DNA of 64,000 nucleotides from Chryseobacterium daecheongense (GTDB lineage: Bacteria; Bacteroidota; Bacteroidia; Flavobacteriales; Weeksellaceae): assembly GCF_003729955.1 (NCBI RefSeq), contig NZ_RJTX01000003.1:1-64000 (forward strand), read 5' to 3'. This document shows positions 45,920-55,499 of this stretch, piece by piece. Each line of letters opens with the position of its first letter. Positions within the stretch are counted from its first letter, which is position 1. The translations under genes were made by a program, and so were the position numbers. The notes beneath the pieces were generated by a model, which did no database searches, was not told where the DNA came from, and saw only the letters and a list, made by a program, of their open reading frames with translations.

Positions 45920-46573
45920 ATGAGTTTAATTGACCTACTTACAGGGAACACAAGCAACCAGGTTGCTGAACAGGCTGAAAATAAATTCGGGATCAGCAAA
46001 AATCAGGTTATTGCCTTATTAGCGGTTGCAGCACCTTTGATCATTTCTTACCTTAGAAATAAATCCCAAGACTCTCAAGAAGCTGAGGCATTAAATAATG
46101 CACTAGATAAAGACCATGATGGAAGTATTCTGAATGATGCTTCACAAGTAGAATCAAGACAGGCTGAAGGTGGCTCTATTCTTGATCATATTTTTGGCGG
46201 TCAAAAAAATACTGTTGAAAACCAGCTTTCGCAAAATACAGGAATTTCCATTGATAAAATTGGACCTATTTTGGCAATGCTTGCCCCGGTAATCATGGGA
46301 TATATCGGAAAAGAAAAACAACAGAATAATGTGAGTGCAGGCGGACTGGGAGACTTATTGGGCGGAATTTTAGGAAACGCTTCCAATCAGGCACAAGCAC
46401 AGCAATCTAATCCGTTGAACGATATTTTAGGAAGCGTTCTTGGTGGTGGACAACAACAGTCTTCAGGAAATCCTTTGAATGACATTCTGGGAAGTGTTCT
46501 TGGCGGCGGTGGACAACAGCAACAAGGAGGTGGATTGGGAAATATCCTCGGAAGTATTTTAGGAGGAAAATAA
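45920..46573 (+). CDS. DUF937 domain protein with Gly/Gln-rich repeats
   Basis: In this 217-aa protein, residues 1-75 and 95-140 are two DUF937-type blocks (KFGISKNQVIALLAVAAPLI; NTGISIDKIGPILAMLAPVI). The last 70 residues are built from copies of NPLNDILGSVLGGG separated by QQQ-rich spacers, closing with GLGNILGSILGGK. The repeats are probably flexible or self-associating. No enzyme motif and no signal peptide are seen. The function is unknown. Confidence 0.85.
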   Translation: MSLIDLLTGNTSNQVAEQAENKFGISKNQVIALLAVAAPLIISYLRNKSQDSQEAEALNNALDKDHDGSILNDASQVESRQAEGGSILDHIFGGQKNTVENQLSQNTGISIDKIGPILAMLAPVIMGYIGKEKQQNNVSAGGLGDLLGGILGNASNQAQAQQSNPLNDILGSVLGGGQQQSSGNPLNDILGSVLGGGGQQQQGGGLGNILGSILGGK

Positions 46574-46595
46574 TTTAATTGTAAATACAATCATC

Positions 46596-46627
46596 AAAAA
46601 GACCGAAGATTATTCTTCGGTCTTTTT
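46596..46627. terminator. Bidirectional terminator shared by the DUF937 and THX genes
   Basis: A perfect 14-base stem, AAAAAGACCGAAGA (46596-46609) with TCTTCGGTCTTTTT (46614-46627), has loop TTAT. The loop holds the stop codon of the convergent THX gene, so its coding end lies within the hairpin. Confidence 0.88.
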
Positions 46628-46771
46628 TGTTCTTTTCGCTTTCGGAGCTTTTTCAGTAACTTCAGTTTTTTCTGAAACCAAGAATGATTTTGAACCTTTT
46701 TTAGGTCTCGTTTTTCCGTAGCTCCCGGAATTTATTTTTCCTCTTCTTGTCTTTTTATCTCCTTTTCCCAT
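46610..46771 (-). CDS. 30S ribosomal protein THX
   Basis: This small 53-aa basic protein starts MGKGDKKTRRGKINSGSYGK and continues with TRPKK. It matches the Bacteroidota THX family, related to the Thx peptide that stabilises the head of the 30S subunit in Thermus. The C-terminal half is a Lys/Glu/Thr-rich tail (TEVTEKAPKAKRTKK). The gene is easy to miss because of its size. Its last codons form one arm of the terminator shared with the DUF937 gene. Confidence 0.9.
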   Translation of the reverse strand: MGKGDKKTRRGKINSGSYGKTRPKKGSKSFLVSEKTEVTEKAPKAKRTKKTEE

Positions 46772-46853
46772 AGTAATGTATTTTGATGATGTAACGAAAT
46801 TAAAAAATTAAGCCCTAAAACTCAATACATCAAGATGTTAAATTTTTATAAAT

Positions 46854-48248
46854 CTATACTTTGATGGTTTTCCACTTTCCTTTTTTAAATAAAATAAAGG
46901 CAACAATGGTGATAAGCGTTTCGGCAGCAGGAATAGAAATAAAAACACCTTTCGGCCCCATATCCAGATATTTGGAAAGCAAATAAGCTAAAGGAATCTG
47001 AAACAGCCAGAAACCGAAAAAATTAACCCATGTTGGGGTCCAGGTATCTCCTGCTCCATTAAAAGCATTGATCATCACCATTCCTATCCCATAGAAGATA
47101 AAGCCCACACTCATGATATGTAATGCATTCTTAGCAAAGCTTTTTATCATTTCCTCCTGTGTGAAAAAGCTCACCAGAAAATCACCAAGAATAAAGAAGA
47201 TTAAACTCACAGCCAACATGAAGATCACATTATATTTTACCGTTTTCATCACAGACTGTTCAGCGCGAAGCATTTCATTGGCACCCATATTTTGCCCCAC
47301 TAAAGTAGATGCCGCATTACTCAATCCCCATGCGGGAAGCATAAAGAACATCATAAGCCTTAGTGCAGTCTGGTATCCCGCAGAAGCATTTTCACCTCCG
47401 GTCGTTGCCACCAGTTGAGCCAAAATGATCCAACTGCAGGAAGCAATCACAAATTGAAAAATACCGGGAGTCGCAATCTTAATAACAGACCGGATCAACG
47501 TAAAATCAGGTTTAAAATATTCCGTTTTGATACGAACCTGGGAATCAGCAATGAAAAGATGATAAAGCTGATACAGAACTCCCGTACTCCTACCAATCGT
47601 TGTAGCAATGGCTGCACCGGTTAATCCCATTGCGGGAACCGGACCAAGACCTCTGATCAGTATCGGACAAAGAATAATGTTTGCTATATTGGCAATCCAC
47701 AAACTTTTCATGGCTATAGCAGCATTTCCTGCTCCTCTGAAAATACCGTTAATTAAAAACAATAGCATAATAATGACACTGCTTCCCATCATTATTCTTG
47801 TAAACTCTTTACCATAAGCTGCTGCTTCAGGTCTTGAACCCATCAAAATCAAAATTTCTTCAGCATATATTACTCCCAGGAGACTCAGAACCAGTGTCAC
47901 TGCAAAGGAAACCAATAAAACCTGCGCTGCACTTCTGGAAGCCTGTTCAGGATTCTTTTCCCCAATTCTCCTGGCCACCATGGCAGTCGCCGCCATACTC
48001 ATTCCTATTGCAATGGAATACATAATCGTAAGAACAGATTCCGTTAATCCTACAGTCTGGATTGCAAAACCACTTTCCTTCAGATGTCCTACAAAATAGA
48101 GATCTACTAAAGCAAAAACAGATTCCATCGCCATTTCCAGCATCATGGGAATAGCCAGAAGCAGGACCGCATTACGGATACTGATCTTCGTATAATCTAC
48201 CTCTTCTCCACTCAATGCTTTCTTAAGAAAATTGATATATCTTGACAT
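46854..48248 (-). CDS. MATE family efflux transporter
   Basis: This 464-aa protein has about twelve membrane helices in two homologous halves (LLLAIPMMLEMAMESVF; IKIATPGIFQFVIASCSW), as in multidrug and toxic compound extrusion pumps driven by sodium or protons. Motifs such as GLSNAASTLVGQNMGA fit the family. The substrate cannot be inferred. Confidence 0.9.
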   Translation of the reverse strand: MSRYINFLKKALSGEEVDYTKISIRNAVLLLAIPMMLEMAMESVFALVDLYFVGHLKESGFAIQTVGLTESVLTIMYSIAIGMSMAATAMVARRIGEKNPEQASRSAAQVLLVSFAVTLVLSLLGVIYAEEILILMGSRPEAAAYGKEFTRIMMGSSVIIMLLFLINGIFRGAGNAAIAMKSLWIANIANIILCPILIRGLGPVPAMGLTGAAIATTIGRSTGVLYQLYHLFIADSQVRIKTEYFKPDFTLIRSVIKIATPGIFQFVIASCSWIILAQLVATTGGENASAGYQTALRLMMFFMLPAWGLSNAASTLVGQNMGANEMLRAEQSVMKTVKYNVIFMLAVSLIFFILGDFLVSFFTQEEMIKSFAKNALHIMSVGFIFYGIGMVMINAFNGAGDTWTPTWVNFFGFWLFQIPLAYLLSKYLDMGPKGVFISIPAAETLITIVAFILFKKGKWKTIKV

Positions 48249-48412
48249 TTTTTCAGGGTAATTTTATGGGGATCTAAAATACAAATTCAAATTTCAATTA
48301 ATATCATTCGTTTAATTCAAGTTTTTATTTAAATTTGTTACCATAATAATTGAAAATTCAAATCTTAAAGAAAAGAATAGAAAAATAATTAGTAAAAAGT
48401 ATCAAAAAATAT

Positions 48413-48420
48413 TAGCTTTG
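48413..48420 (+). promoter_or_regulatory. Promoter -7 element for the ankyrin gene
   Basis: TAGCTTTG (TAnnTTTG) lies 21 bases before the ATG at 48442. Confidence 0.6.
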
Positions 48421-48441
48421 TATATTCTTAAAATAAAATTT

Positions 48442-48801
48442 ATGAAAAAAATAATCTTTACTTTTTTAATATTCGGGATATCAGTATTCACAAGTATGCT
48501 GTCTGCTCAACAATTGACTAAAGAACAAAGAAAAGCAATTCAGACTGACAATATTGCCGTGTTCAAAAAGCAATTTGCTAAAGATGACTACAACAAATGT
48601 TTTCAGGTTAAAACAGAATCATTCAGTCCATTGGCTTATAGTGTGATGAATGACAAAAAAAACATTGTAAACTTTTTGATCGACCAGAAAGTCGATGTTA
48701 ACAAAAACTGCGGTAACATGACTCCACTTGCTGTGGCAGAACAATATCAGAGAACTGACCTTGCAAAATTATTGACAAAAAAAGGTGCATTAAAAAATTA
48801 A
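48442..48801 (+). CDS. Small exported ankyrin-repeat protein
   Basis: I chose ATG 48442 (119 aa), which gives the signal peptide MKKIIFTFLIFGISVFTSM ending near SAQ; the earlier ATG overlaps the promoter. After export about 95 residues remain, with two ankyrin-like units (FSPLAYSVMNDKKNIVNFLI; MTPLAVAEQYQRTDLAKLLT). It is likely a periplasmic binding protein; the partner is unknown. Confidence 0.8.
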   Translation: MKKIIFTFLIFGISVFTSMLSAQQLTKEQRKAIQTDNIAVFKKQFAKDDYNKCFQVKTESFSPLAYSVMNDKKNIVNFLIDQKVDVNKNCGNMTPLAVAEQYQRTDLAKLLTKKGALKN

Positions 48802-48831
48802 ACACCACATTTATCCCTATAAAGTATTTTA

Positions 48832-48858
48832 AACTTCCATACCGGAAGTTTTTTTTAT
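48832..48858 (+). terminator. Terminator after the ankyrin gene
   Basis: AACTTCC (48832-48838) pairs with GGAAGTT (48844-48850), followed by eight T. Confidence 0.82.
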
Positions 48859-48879
48859 GCATAAAAACTTTTAAAATCT

Positions 48880-48887
48880 TATCTTTG
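48880..48887 (+). promoter_or_regulatory. Promoter -7 element for aspS
   Basis: TATCTTTG (TAnnTTTG) lies 65 bases before the aspS start, leaving a leader of about 60 bases. Confidence 0.6.
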
Positions 48888-48951
48888 CCAACGAAAAATC
48901 AGGCTTATAAAAGTCTAGTATTTAAAGTTTAATCTCTAACATCTAAAACAC

Positions 48952-50706
48952 ATGTTTCGATCGCACACTAACGGAGAACTGTCTCTCACAAATCTTAATG
49001 AAGAAGTTACACTTTCAGGATGGGTACAAACTATCCGAGATAAAGGATTTATGATTTGGATAGATCTTCGAGATCGTTACGGAATTACTCAGCTTGTTTT
49101 TGATCAGGAACGCTCTTCTGCTCAATTGATGGAAGAAGCCAAAAAACTGGGCCGTGAATTTGTGATTCAGGTGACCGGAAAAGTGATTGAAAGAGTAAGC
49201 AAAAACCCGAATATTCCAACTGGGGAAATTGAAATTTTAGTTGAGAAATTAACGTTACTTAATGATTCTCAGCTTCCGCCTTTCACTATCGAAGATGAAA
49301 CGGATGGTGGTGAAGAATTAAGAATGAAATACCGTTACCTGGATATCAGAAGAAATCCGGTGAAAGATAAACTGATCTTCCGCCATAAAATGGCACAAAA
49401 AGTAAGAAATTATCTTTCAGACGAAGGTTTCATTGAAGTGGAGACTCCGGTTTTAATCAAATCTACTCCTGAAGGAGCTAGAGACTTCGTAGTTCCGAGC
49501 AGAATGAACCCAGGACAATTTTATGCCTTGCCACAATCTCCACAAACCTTCAAACAGCTTTTAATGGTAGGTGGAATGGATAAATATTTCCAAATTGTGA
49601 AATGCTTCCGTGATGAGGACCTAAGAGCCGACAGACAGCCGGAATTTACACAGATCGACTGTGAAATGGCTTTTGTAGAGCAGGAAGATGTGATGAATGT
49701 TTTTGAAGGAATGACTAAAACATTGTTGAAAGATATTACTGGTCAGGAATTCGGAGCTTTCCCTAGAATGACTTTCGCAGATGCAATGAGAAAGTATGGG
49801 AACGACAAGCCGGATATTCGTTTCGGAATGGAATTCGTAGAATTGAATGAACTTGTCAAAGGAAAAGATTTTAAAATATTTGATGATGCGGAATTGGTAG
49901 TAGGAATCAATGTTGAAGGCTGTGCAGAATACACCAGAAAACAGATCGATGAGCTTGTGGATTGGGTAAAGCGTCCACAAATTGGCGCATCAGGAATGGT
50001 TTGGGTGAAATTCCAACATGACGGTATGAAAACTTCTTCCGTAAATAAATTCTATAATGAGGACGATTTAGCAAAAATCATTGAAAAATTCGGTGCGAAA
50101 GAAGGAGATTTAATGCTGATTCTTTCCGGAAACGAAAACAAAGTAAGAGCCCAGCTTTCTGCTTTAAGAATGGAACTTGGAAACCGTTTAGGATTAAGAA
50201 AAGGAAATGAATTTGCTCCGCTTTGGGTAGTTGATTTCCCGTTGTTGGAGTTTGATGAAGAAAGCGGACGTTATCATGCCATGCACCACCCATTCACATC
50301 TCCAAAGCCGGAAGATATCCACTTATTGGAAACTGATCCGGGAAAAGCAAGAGCCAATGCTTATGATATGGTGTTGAATGGAAACGAAATCGGAGGAGGA
50401 TCTATCAGGATTTTCGATAAAGACCTTCAGTCTAAAATGTTTGACCTTTTAGGGTTCTCAAAAGAAGAGGCAGAAGCACAGTTCGGATTCTTAATGAACG
50501 CTTTCAAATACGGTGCACCTCCTCACGGTGGTTTAGCTTTCGGGTTTGACCGTTTGGTAGCTATTCTCGACGGAAATGAAGTGATCAGAGATTATATTGC
50601 TTTCCCTAAGAACAATTCCGGACGTGATGTAATGATTGATGCACCTTCCACCATTGCAGATGAGCAACTGGATGAATTGGAATTACAATTGAATTTAAAA
50701 GCATAA
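48952..50706 (+). CDS. aspS: Aspartate-tRNA ligase
   Basis: This full-length 584-aa enzyme has an N-terminal OB anticodon-binding domain ([20 protein letters not shown]). The class II motifs follow: motif 2 [18 protein letters not shown] and motif 3 [13 protein letters not shown]. The bacterial insertion (GAD) domain lies between them. It charges tRNA-Asp. A terminator follows the stop directly. Confidence 0.97.
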   Translation: MFRSHTNGELSLTNLNEEVTLSGWVQTIRDKGFMIWIDLRDRYGITQLVFDQERSSAQLMEEAKKLGREFVIQVTGKVIERVSKNPNIPTGEIEILVEKLTLLNDSQLPPFTIEDETDGGEELRMKYRYLDIRRNPVKDKLIFRHKMAQKVRNYLSDEGFIEVETPVLIKSTPEGARDFVVPSRMNPGQFYALPQSPQTFKQLLMVGGMDKYFQIVKCFRDEDLRADRQPEFTQIDCEMAFVEQEDVMNVFEGMTKTLLKDITGQEFGAFPRMTFADAMRKYGNDKPDIRFGMEFVELNELVKGKDFKIFDDAELVVGINVEGCAEYTRKQIDELVDWVKRPQIGASGMVWVKFQHDGMKTSSVNKFYNEDDLAKIIEKFGAKEGDLMLILSGNENKVRAQLSALRMELGNRLGLRKGNEFAPLWVVDFPLLEFDEESGRYHAMHHPFTSPKPEDIHLLETDPGKARANAYDMVLNGNEIGGGSIRIFDKDLQSKMFDLLGFSKEEAEAQFGFLMNAFKYGAPPHGGLAFGFDRLVAILDGNEVIRDYIAFPKNNSGRDVMIDAPSTIADEQLDELELQLNLKA

Positions 50707-50712
50707 ATTTAG

Positions 50713-50740
50713 AGCGGAGAAAATATCTCCGCTTTTTTAA
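50713..50740 (+). terminator. Terminator after aspS
   Basis: AGCGGAGA (50713-50720) pairs with TCTCCGCT (50726-50733), loop AAATA, followed by six T. Confidence 0.85.
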
Positions 50741-50747
50741 TAATTCC

Positions 50748-52082
50748 ATGAAAAAACTTTTTATCCTCTTTTTCTATTTAATCTCTATTTTCATATATTC
50801 TCAGAGTTTCAGAATTCCATTTAGATTAAAGAATCTTTGGGGATTTGCAGATCAGACGGGAAAAATTAAAGTATCCCCAAAATATGATTCTGTTTCAATA
50901 AATAATGAAAATTTCAGGTGGTTTGTTTATAAAAACAATAAGGTTGGTGTTATAGATTCTTCAGGAAATGAAAAACTGGCTGTTGAATATGATTCTATTG
51001 AAAGAAAACCTCTGCATAGCCAGGATAATGATTTTTATCTTTTCAAAAATAAAAGAAAAGGATATGCCGATATCACCGGAAAAATAATTTTTCCTTGCGA
51101 TTACAAAGATATTGTTGCCTGTGATGAAATACGTATCGGCAAAATCTCTAATTTCTTTATCAAAAAAGAGAACGAGAATTCCTGGGAGCTGCAAGATTAC
51201 AGCCATACTACTCAAATCAATCAAATCCAGGAATTCAAAAATTTTTACAACGGAAATTACACCATTAGAAAAGGGAATCAATGGGGATTTTATAATGTCT
51301 CATTAAAGAAATGGATATTTAATGCTGAGTATGACGAAATAGGAAGCTTATCCTACAAAGATTTTTATGAGAAGAAAAAGGAATATTCAGACTATAAATA
51401 CTTTGCTAAAAAAGGCGATGTCTTTTATCTGTGCACAAAAGATTTTAAAATAGCTGAATTCAAAAATAAATATGAAGATTTTTTTGAAAATAAAAGATCT
51501 TCTGCTGAAACTTATGAGGTGTACACGGATATTGGAAAAGCGGAGAAAAAAAGCCTTACACAGAACAATTCTAATCTTTCTCCAACCTATAAATTAAGCT
51601 CTTATTACGGAGGACCTGGACAAATAAAAATCCTGCAGGAAAAGAATAAATTCGGATTTCAGGTTCTGGGAATTTATGAAGAAAAAAAAGTTCCTCCAGC
51701 GTATGATGAAATCCAGCTAATTTTCGAGGGCGGTGCTTACCAAAATGATATTGCTTTCTTTAGAAAAAAAGATAAGTGGGGAATTTTCAATCTTAAAAAA
51801 TTTGTTTGGGTTACTGAGGTTTCCTATAATGATATCACTCTTTCTGATATAAGAAATATCCTACTGATTAAACACAAAAATAAAGTGGGATTGTTTGAAA
51901 TTAATGATGGAAGAATAGATTTCGACACACAGTTTATTCCCCCAATCTATGATAAGTTCTCCACCATACAATATGCAAGATCTTTGGATCACACATATAA
52001 AAGCTTTCATGTATATTTTTTTCATAAAAACAACAAAATTTATCCTGTAGGAATGAATGGTGTCCAATTTTATCAGGATTAA
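50748..52082 (+). CDS. Exported WG-repeat protein
   Basis: This 444-aa protein has a signal peptide (MKKLFILFFYLISIFIYSQS). WG-type repeats follow: LWGFADQTGKIKVSPKYDSV, KGYADITGKIIFPCDYKDI, NQWGFYNVSLKKWIFNAEYD, KWGIFNLKKFVWVTEVSYND and NKVGLFEINDG. Such repeats form beta-rich surfaces. It is probably periplasmic or surface located; the function is unknown. It starts only a few bases after the aspS terminator. Confidence 0.82.
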   Translation: MKKLFILFFYLISIFIYSQSFRIPFRLKNLWGFADQTGKIKVSPKYDSVSINNENFRWFVYKNNKVGVIDSSGNEKLAVEYDSIERKPLHSQDNDFYLFKNKRKGYADITGKIIFPCDYKDIVACDEIRIGKISNFFIKKENENSWELQDYSHTTQINQIQEFKNFYNGNYTIRKGNQWGFYNVSLKKWIFNAEYDEIGSLSYKDFYEKKKEYSDYKYFAKKGDVFYLCTKDFKIAEFKNKYEDFFENKRSSAETYEVYTDIGKAEKKSLTQNNSNLSPTYKLSSYYGGPGQIKILQEKNKFGFQVLGIYEEKKVPPAYDEIQLIFEGGAYQNDIAFFRKKDKWGIFNLKKFVWVTEVSYNDITLSDIRNILLIKHKNKVGLFEINDGRIDFDTQFIPPIYDKFSTIQYARSLDHTYKSFHVYFFHKNNKIYPVGMNGVQFYQD

Positions 52083-52160
52083 AACCAATTAGATACCACA
52101 TTTAACAAATATTTTTCTCTCGGCACAATCATTGCACGCTCTTACACAAAACGTAAGACA

Positions 52161-52946
52161 ATGAAAGCAATTTGGAATGGCGCCATTGGCTTTGGTTTAG
52201 TCAATATCCCGGTTAAAATCTATTCTGCTACAGAAACCAGTAAATTGGATTTGGATATGCTGGATAAATCCGACTTTTCTAACATTAAGTTCAAACGGGT
52301 TAACGAAAAAACAGGTAAAGAGGTAAAATGGGAAAACATTGTAAAAGCTTACCTTATGGAAGACCGATACATTGTTTTGGAAGATGAAGATTATGAAGCC
52401 GCGAGCCCTGAAAAAACCAAAATACTTTCTATTGATCAGTTCGTTAAGGAAATAGAAGTAGACAGTATTTATTTTGAAAACCCTTACTTTCTGGAGCCCC
52501 AGAAAAATGGAGAAAATGCATACAGGCTTTTACTAAAAGCACTACAGGAAACCAAAATGGTGGGTATCGGAACATTCGTTCTGCGTGAAAGCGAAGCGAT
52601 TGGTATGATCCGTCCTTATAATGATGAAATACTGCTTTTAAACCGATTAAGATTTGATCAGGAGATCAGAGATTACTCAGATTTAAAAATTCCTGCTAAA
52701 AAAGCACCTAAACCTGCTGAATTAAAAATGGCAGTAAGCCTTATAGAACAGCTTTCTCAGAGTTTTGACCCCACCATGTATAAAGATACCTATTCTGATG
52801 AGCTATTAAAGATCATCAAACAGAAAGCAAAAGGTAAAGGGGTAAAAGCAAGAAAAACAGAACCTGCTAAGGGAGGCAAAGTGATTGATTTGATGGCACA
52901 GCTAAAAGCCAGTTTACAAAGTTCTAAATCTAAAACAGCATCGTAA
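52161..52946 (+). CDS. ku: Ku protein of bacterial non-homologous end joining
   Basis: The 261-aa product begins MKAIWNGAIGFGLVNIPVKI, the classic start of bacterial Ku, and has the Ku core (FENPYFLEPQKNGENAYRLL, GIGTFVLRESEAIGMIRPY). The Lys-rich C-terminal tail (QKAKGKGVKARKTEPAK) resembles tails that bind DNA or LigD. Ku homodimers clamp DNA ends and recruit LigD. Its TAA shares one base with the ATG of the ligD gene, so the two are coupled. Confidence 0.96.
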   Translation: MKAIWNGAIGFGLVNIPVKIYSATETSKLDLDMLDKSDFSNIKFKRVNEKTGKEVKWENIVKAYLMEDRYIVLEDEDYEAASPEKTKILSIDQFVKEIEVDSIYFENPYFLEPQKNGENAYRLLLKALQETKMVGIGTFVLRESEAIGMIRPYNDEILLLNRLRFDQEIRDYSDLKIPAKKAPKPAELKMAVSLIEQLSQSFDPTMYKDTYSDELLKIIKQKAKGKGVKARKTEPAKGGKVIDLMAQLKASLQSSKSKTAS

Positions 52947-53548
52947 TGGCCCTTAAAGATTATCAGAAAAAGCGTAAGTTCGATGAAACCACCGAACCTA
53001 AAGGAAAAACGAAAAAAAGTAAAGACAAACTTATTTTTGTGATTCAAAGACATGCTGCATCACGTCTGCATTATGATTTCCGCCTTGAAATGGAAGGGGT
53101 TCTGAAAAGCTGGGCCGTTCCTAAGGGTCCTTCTTTAGATCCGAAAGATAAACGTCTTGCGATGATGGTAGAAGATCATCCGTATGATTATAAAGACTTT
53201 GAAGGAAATATTCCGGAAGGCAATTATGGAGCAGGGCAAGTGGAAATCTGGGACAGTGGAACCTATGAACCGTTGGAAGAAAACTCCAAGCTTTCCGATG
53301 AAAAAGAATTACTGAAAGAATTGCATGCCGGTTCGTTAAAATTTATTTTACATGGTAAAAAGCTGAAAGGTGAATTCGCTTTGGTCAAAATGAAAAATTC
53401 CGAAGATAATGCGTGGTTACTGATCAAACATAAAGATGAATTTGCGGAAAGCCCATACAATGCTGAAGAAAATACCGCTGCAAAATCTTTGGTAACGAAA
53501 TTTTTAGAGGAAAAAAAAAGCCCGAAAACAAGCAAAAAGAAGTCATAA
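52946..53548 (+). CDS. ligD: LigD N-terminal phosphoesterase part, 200 aa
   Basis: The LigD 3'-phosphoesterase domain is complete: FVIQRHAASRLHYDFRLEME, SWAVPKGPSLDPKDKRLAM, then EDHPYDYKDFEGNIPEGNYG. The His, Asp and Arg residues used to trim 3' ends in this family are present. The frame ends soon after an A9 run (53511-53519), in KKSPKTSKKKS. Coding for the ligase domain continues one base back without a stop, so this is probably the first part of a single 849-aa LigD rather than a free protein. A stand-alone phosphoesterase also exists in some bacteria, so a split gene is possible. Confidence 0.85.
   Translation: MALKDYQKKRKFDETTEPKGKTKKSKDKLIFVIQRHAASRLHYDFRLEMEGVLKSWAVPKGPSLDPKDKRLAMMVEDHPYDYKDFEGNIPEGNYGAGQVEIWDSGTYEPLEENSKLSDEKELLKELHAGSLKFILHGKKLKGEFALVKMKNSEDNAWLLIKHKDEFAESPYNAEENTAAKSLVTKFLEEKKSPKTSKKKS
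53511..53520 (+). other. A9 run joining the two ligD reading frames
   Basis: The run AAAAAAAAAG lies after GAGG. Upstream coding is in the frame starting at 52946. Downstream, the frame one base back is open and gives a sensible linker (PENKQKEVITSSKRFQRF) leading straight into the ligase domain. One more A would fuse the frames into 2550 bases, 849 codons plus stop. The run contains A-AAA-AAA, a sequence known to favour slippage by ribosomes or RNA polymerase. Confidence 0.8.
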
Positions 53549-53619
53549 CTTCTTCTAAAAGGTTCCAACGCTTTAATTCTTTAACAGACGAAAAAAAGCT
53601 TAAAGATTTCATCAGACCC

Positions 53620-55494
53620 ATGCTTGCCAAATCTTTTGATAAAGCATTCGATGATAAAGACTGGATTTTTGAAATAAAATGGGACGGATACAGAGCTATT
53701 GCCGACCTAAGTAAGGATGATCCCCTCTTCTATTCCCGCAACGGAATTTCTTTTCTATCTAAATTTCAGAAAATATCCCGGGATTTCAATTCACAACAAC
53801 ATAAAATGATCATAGACGGGGAAATTGTAGCGTATGATGATCAGGGAAAACCCAGTTTTCAGCTTTTACAGCAAATCGGTGATAATCCTGACTTAGCATT
53901 GGTTTACCAAGTTTTTGACCTGCTATGGCTTAATGGCTATTCTACCGAAGATCTTCCGCTCCTCCAAAGAAAAGAACTTTTAAGAGAAGCACTTGTTGAG
54001 ACGGATGTGATTAAATACTGTGACCATATTCCTGAAAAAGGCATCAATTTTTTTGAACAAATGAAAAAAATGAAGCTGGAAGGAATGATCGCTAAAAAAG
54101 CAGACAGCTTTTATATAGAAAACCACCGAACTACAGATTGGCTTAAAATAAAATTCTCTGATACCGATGAAGCCATTATTTGTGGATTTACGGAGCCCAG
54201 GGGATCCAGAAAAAATTTCGGAGCATTGATTTTAGGGAAATATATTGATGGAAAGCTCATATATTGCGGACATACCGGGACCGGATTCAACAGCACTACA
54301 TTAAAGGAAATGTATCAACGGCTTGAAAAACTGATTATCAAAAAATCCCCTTTCGAAATCATTCCAAAAACCAACATGCCTGTGACCTGGGTACAACCGG
54401 AACTGGTCTGCGAAATCAAATATTCCGAAATTACCAAAGACGGTATTTTCCGTCATCCGGTTTTCCTGGCTATCCGGGAAGATAAAGAGCCCGAAGAAGT
54501 TAATAACAGCTCTGAAGAAATAAACAACATTCAAAAAACAAAAGAAATGAAAGCCTCTTCAAAAACAAAAACATCTGAGAAAGAGAAAGAAGTTACTTTA
54601 AATAAACATAAAGTAAAACTGACCAATCAGGATAAAATCTATTTCCCGAAGGATAATATAACAAAGGGAGACGTAATAGAATATTATCAATCCGTTGCTG
54701 AATATATTTTACCTCATTTGAAGAACCGCCCGCTTTCATTGAACCGCTTCCCGAACGGAATCGAGGAACAGGGCTTTTATCAAAAAGATGCCAGTGACAA
54801 TATCCCGGATTGGATAAAAACCACGCCGGTTCACTCTGAGTCGAATGACAAGTATATTGATTACATCATCTGTAATGATAAAGCAACAATGGCTTATCTT
54901 AATAATTTAGGTTGCATAGATTTTAACCCGTGGAACAGCTCTTTACCTGATCTTGAGAATCCCGATTTTCTGGTGTTAGATCTTGATCCATCCAAAAAAA
55001 ATACATTTAATGACGTGATTGAAACCGCACTTCAGGTTAATGAAGTTCTGAAATCAATAAAAATCGAAGGGTATTGTAAAACTTCCGGAAGTACGGGAAT
55101 CCACGTTTATATTCCTATGGGTGGAAAATACGATTTTGATCAGGTAAAAGACTTTGCCCACATTCTGATGCAGCAGGTCCAGGAAAGACTTCCTGATATT
55201 ACTACTTTGGAAAGAAATTTAAAGAAAAGGGATGACGATAAAATCTACCTGGATTATCTTCAAAACAGAACCGGGCAAACATTAGCAAGCGCTTACAGCT
55301 TGCGGCCTAAAGAAGGCGCTTCCGTCTCTATGCCTTTGGATTGGGAGGAATTAAAACCGGGATTAAAACCCACAGATTTTAATATTCATAATGCATTGGA
55401 TAGAATTAAAGAAAAAGGAGACTTGTTTAAGCCGGTCTTAGGAAAAGGAATTGATATGGTAAAAGCGCTGGAATTGTTGCAGAATCTTGGGTAA
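53620..55494 (+). CDS. ligD: LigD ligase and polymerase part
   Basis: This frame is open from the A9 run (53511) and the first ATG is at 53620, where the ligase domain begins (MLAKSFDKAFDDKDWIFEIK). The adenylated Lys is in KWDGYRAI. The OB-fold part ends near residue 285 (FRHPVFLAIREDKEP). A Lys/Glu linker follows, then the polymerase/primase domain (KLTNQDKIYFPKDNITKGD) with the metal-binding LDLDPSKKN and SGSTGIHVYIPMG. The domain order phosphoesterase-ligase-polymerase is that of Pseudomonas LigD. If translated from ATG 53620 it would lack end-trimming activity and the linker. Confidence 0.9.
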   Translation: MLAKSFDKAFDDKDWIFEIKWDGYRAIADLSKDDPLFYSRNGISFLSKFQKISRDFNSQQHKMIIDGEIVAYDDQGKPSFQLLQQIGDNPDLALVYQVFDLLWLNGYSTEDLPLLQRKELLREALVETDVIKYCDHIPEKGINFFEQMKKMKLEGMIAKKADSFYIENHRTTDWLKIKFSDTDEAIICGFTEPRGSRKNFGALILGKYIDGKLIYCGHTGTGFNSTTLKEMYQRLEKLIIKKSPFEIIPKTNMPVTWVQPELVCEIKYSEITKDGIFRHPVFLAIREDKEPEEVNNSSEEINNIQKTKEMKASSKTKTSEKEKEVTLNKHKVKLTNQDKIYFPKDNITKGDVIEYYQSVAEYILPHLKNRPLSLNRFPNGIEEQGFYQKDASDNIPDWIKTTPVHSESNDKYIDYIICNDKATMAYLNNLGCIDFNPWNSSLPDLENPDFLVLDLDPSKKNTFNDVIETALQVNEVLKSIKIEGYCKTSGSTGIHVYIPMGGKYDFDQVKDFAHILMQQVQERLPDITTLERNLKKRDDDKIYLDYLQNRTGQTLASAYSLRPKEGASVSMPLDWEELKPGLKPTDFNIHNALDRIKEKGDLFKPVLGKGIDMVKALELLQNLG

Positions 55495-55499
55495 ATCTA

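Noticed and set aside
46201-46590. Pro/Cys-rich minus-strand frames opposite the DUF937 gene
   Set aside because: They are the complement of the Gly/Gln repeat tail and have low complexity.
53620-53622. ATG 53620 as the true start of an independent ligase gene
   Set aside because: The same frame is open and sensible upstream to the A9 run, so this Met is more likely internal to LigD.
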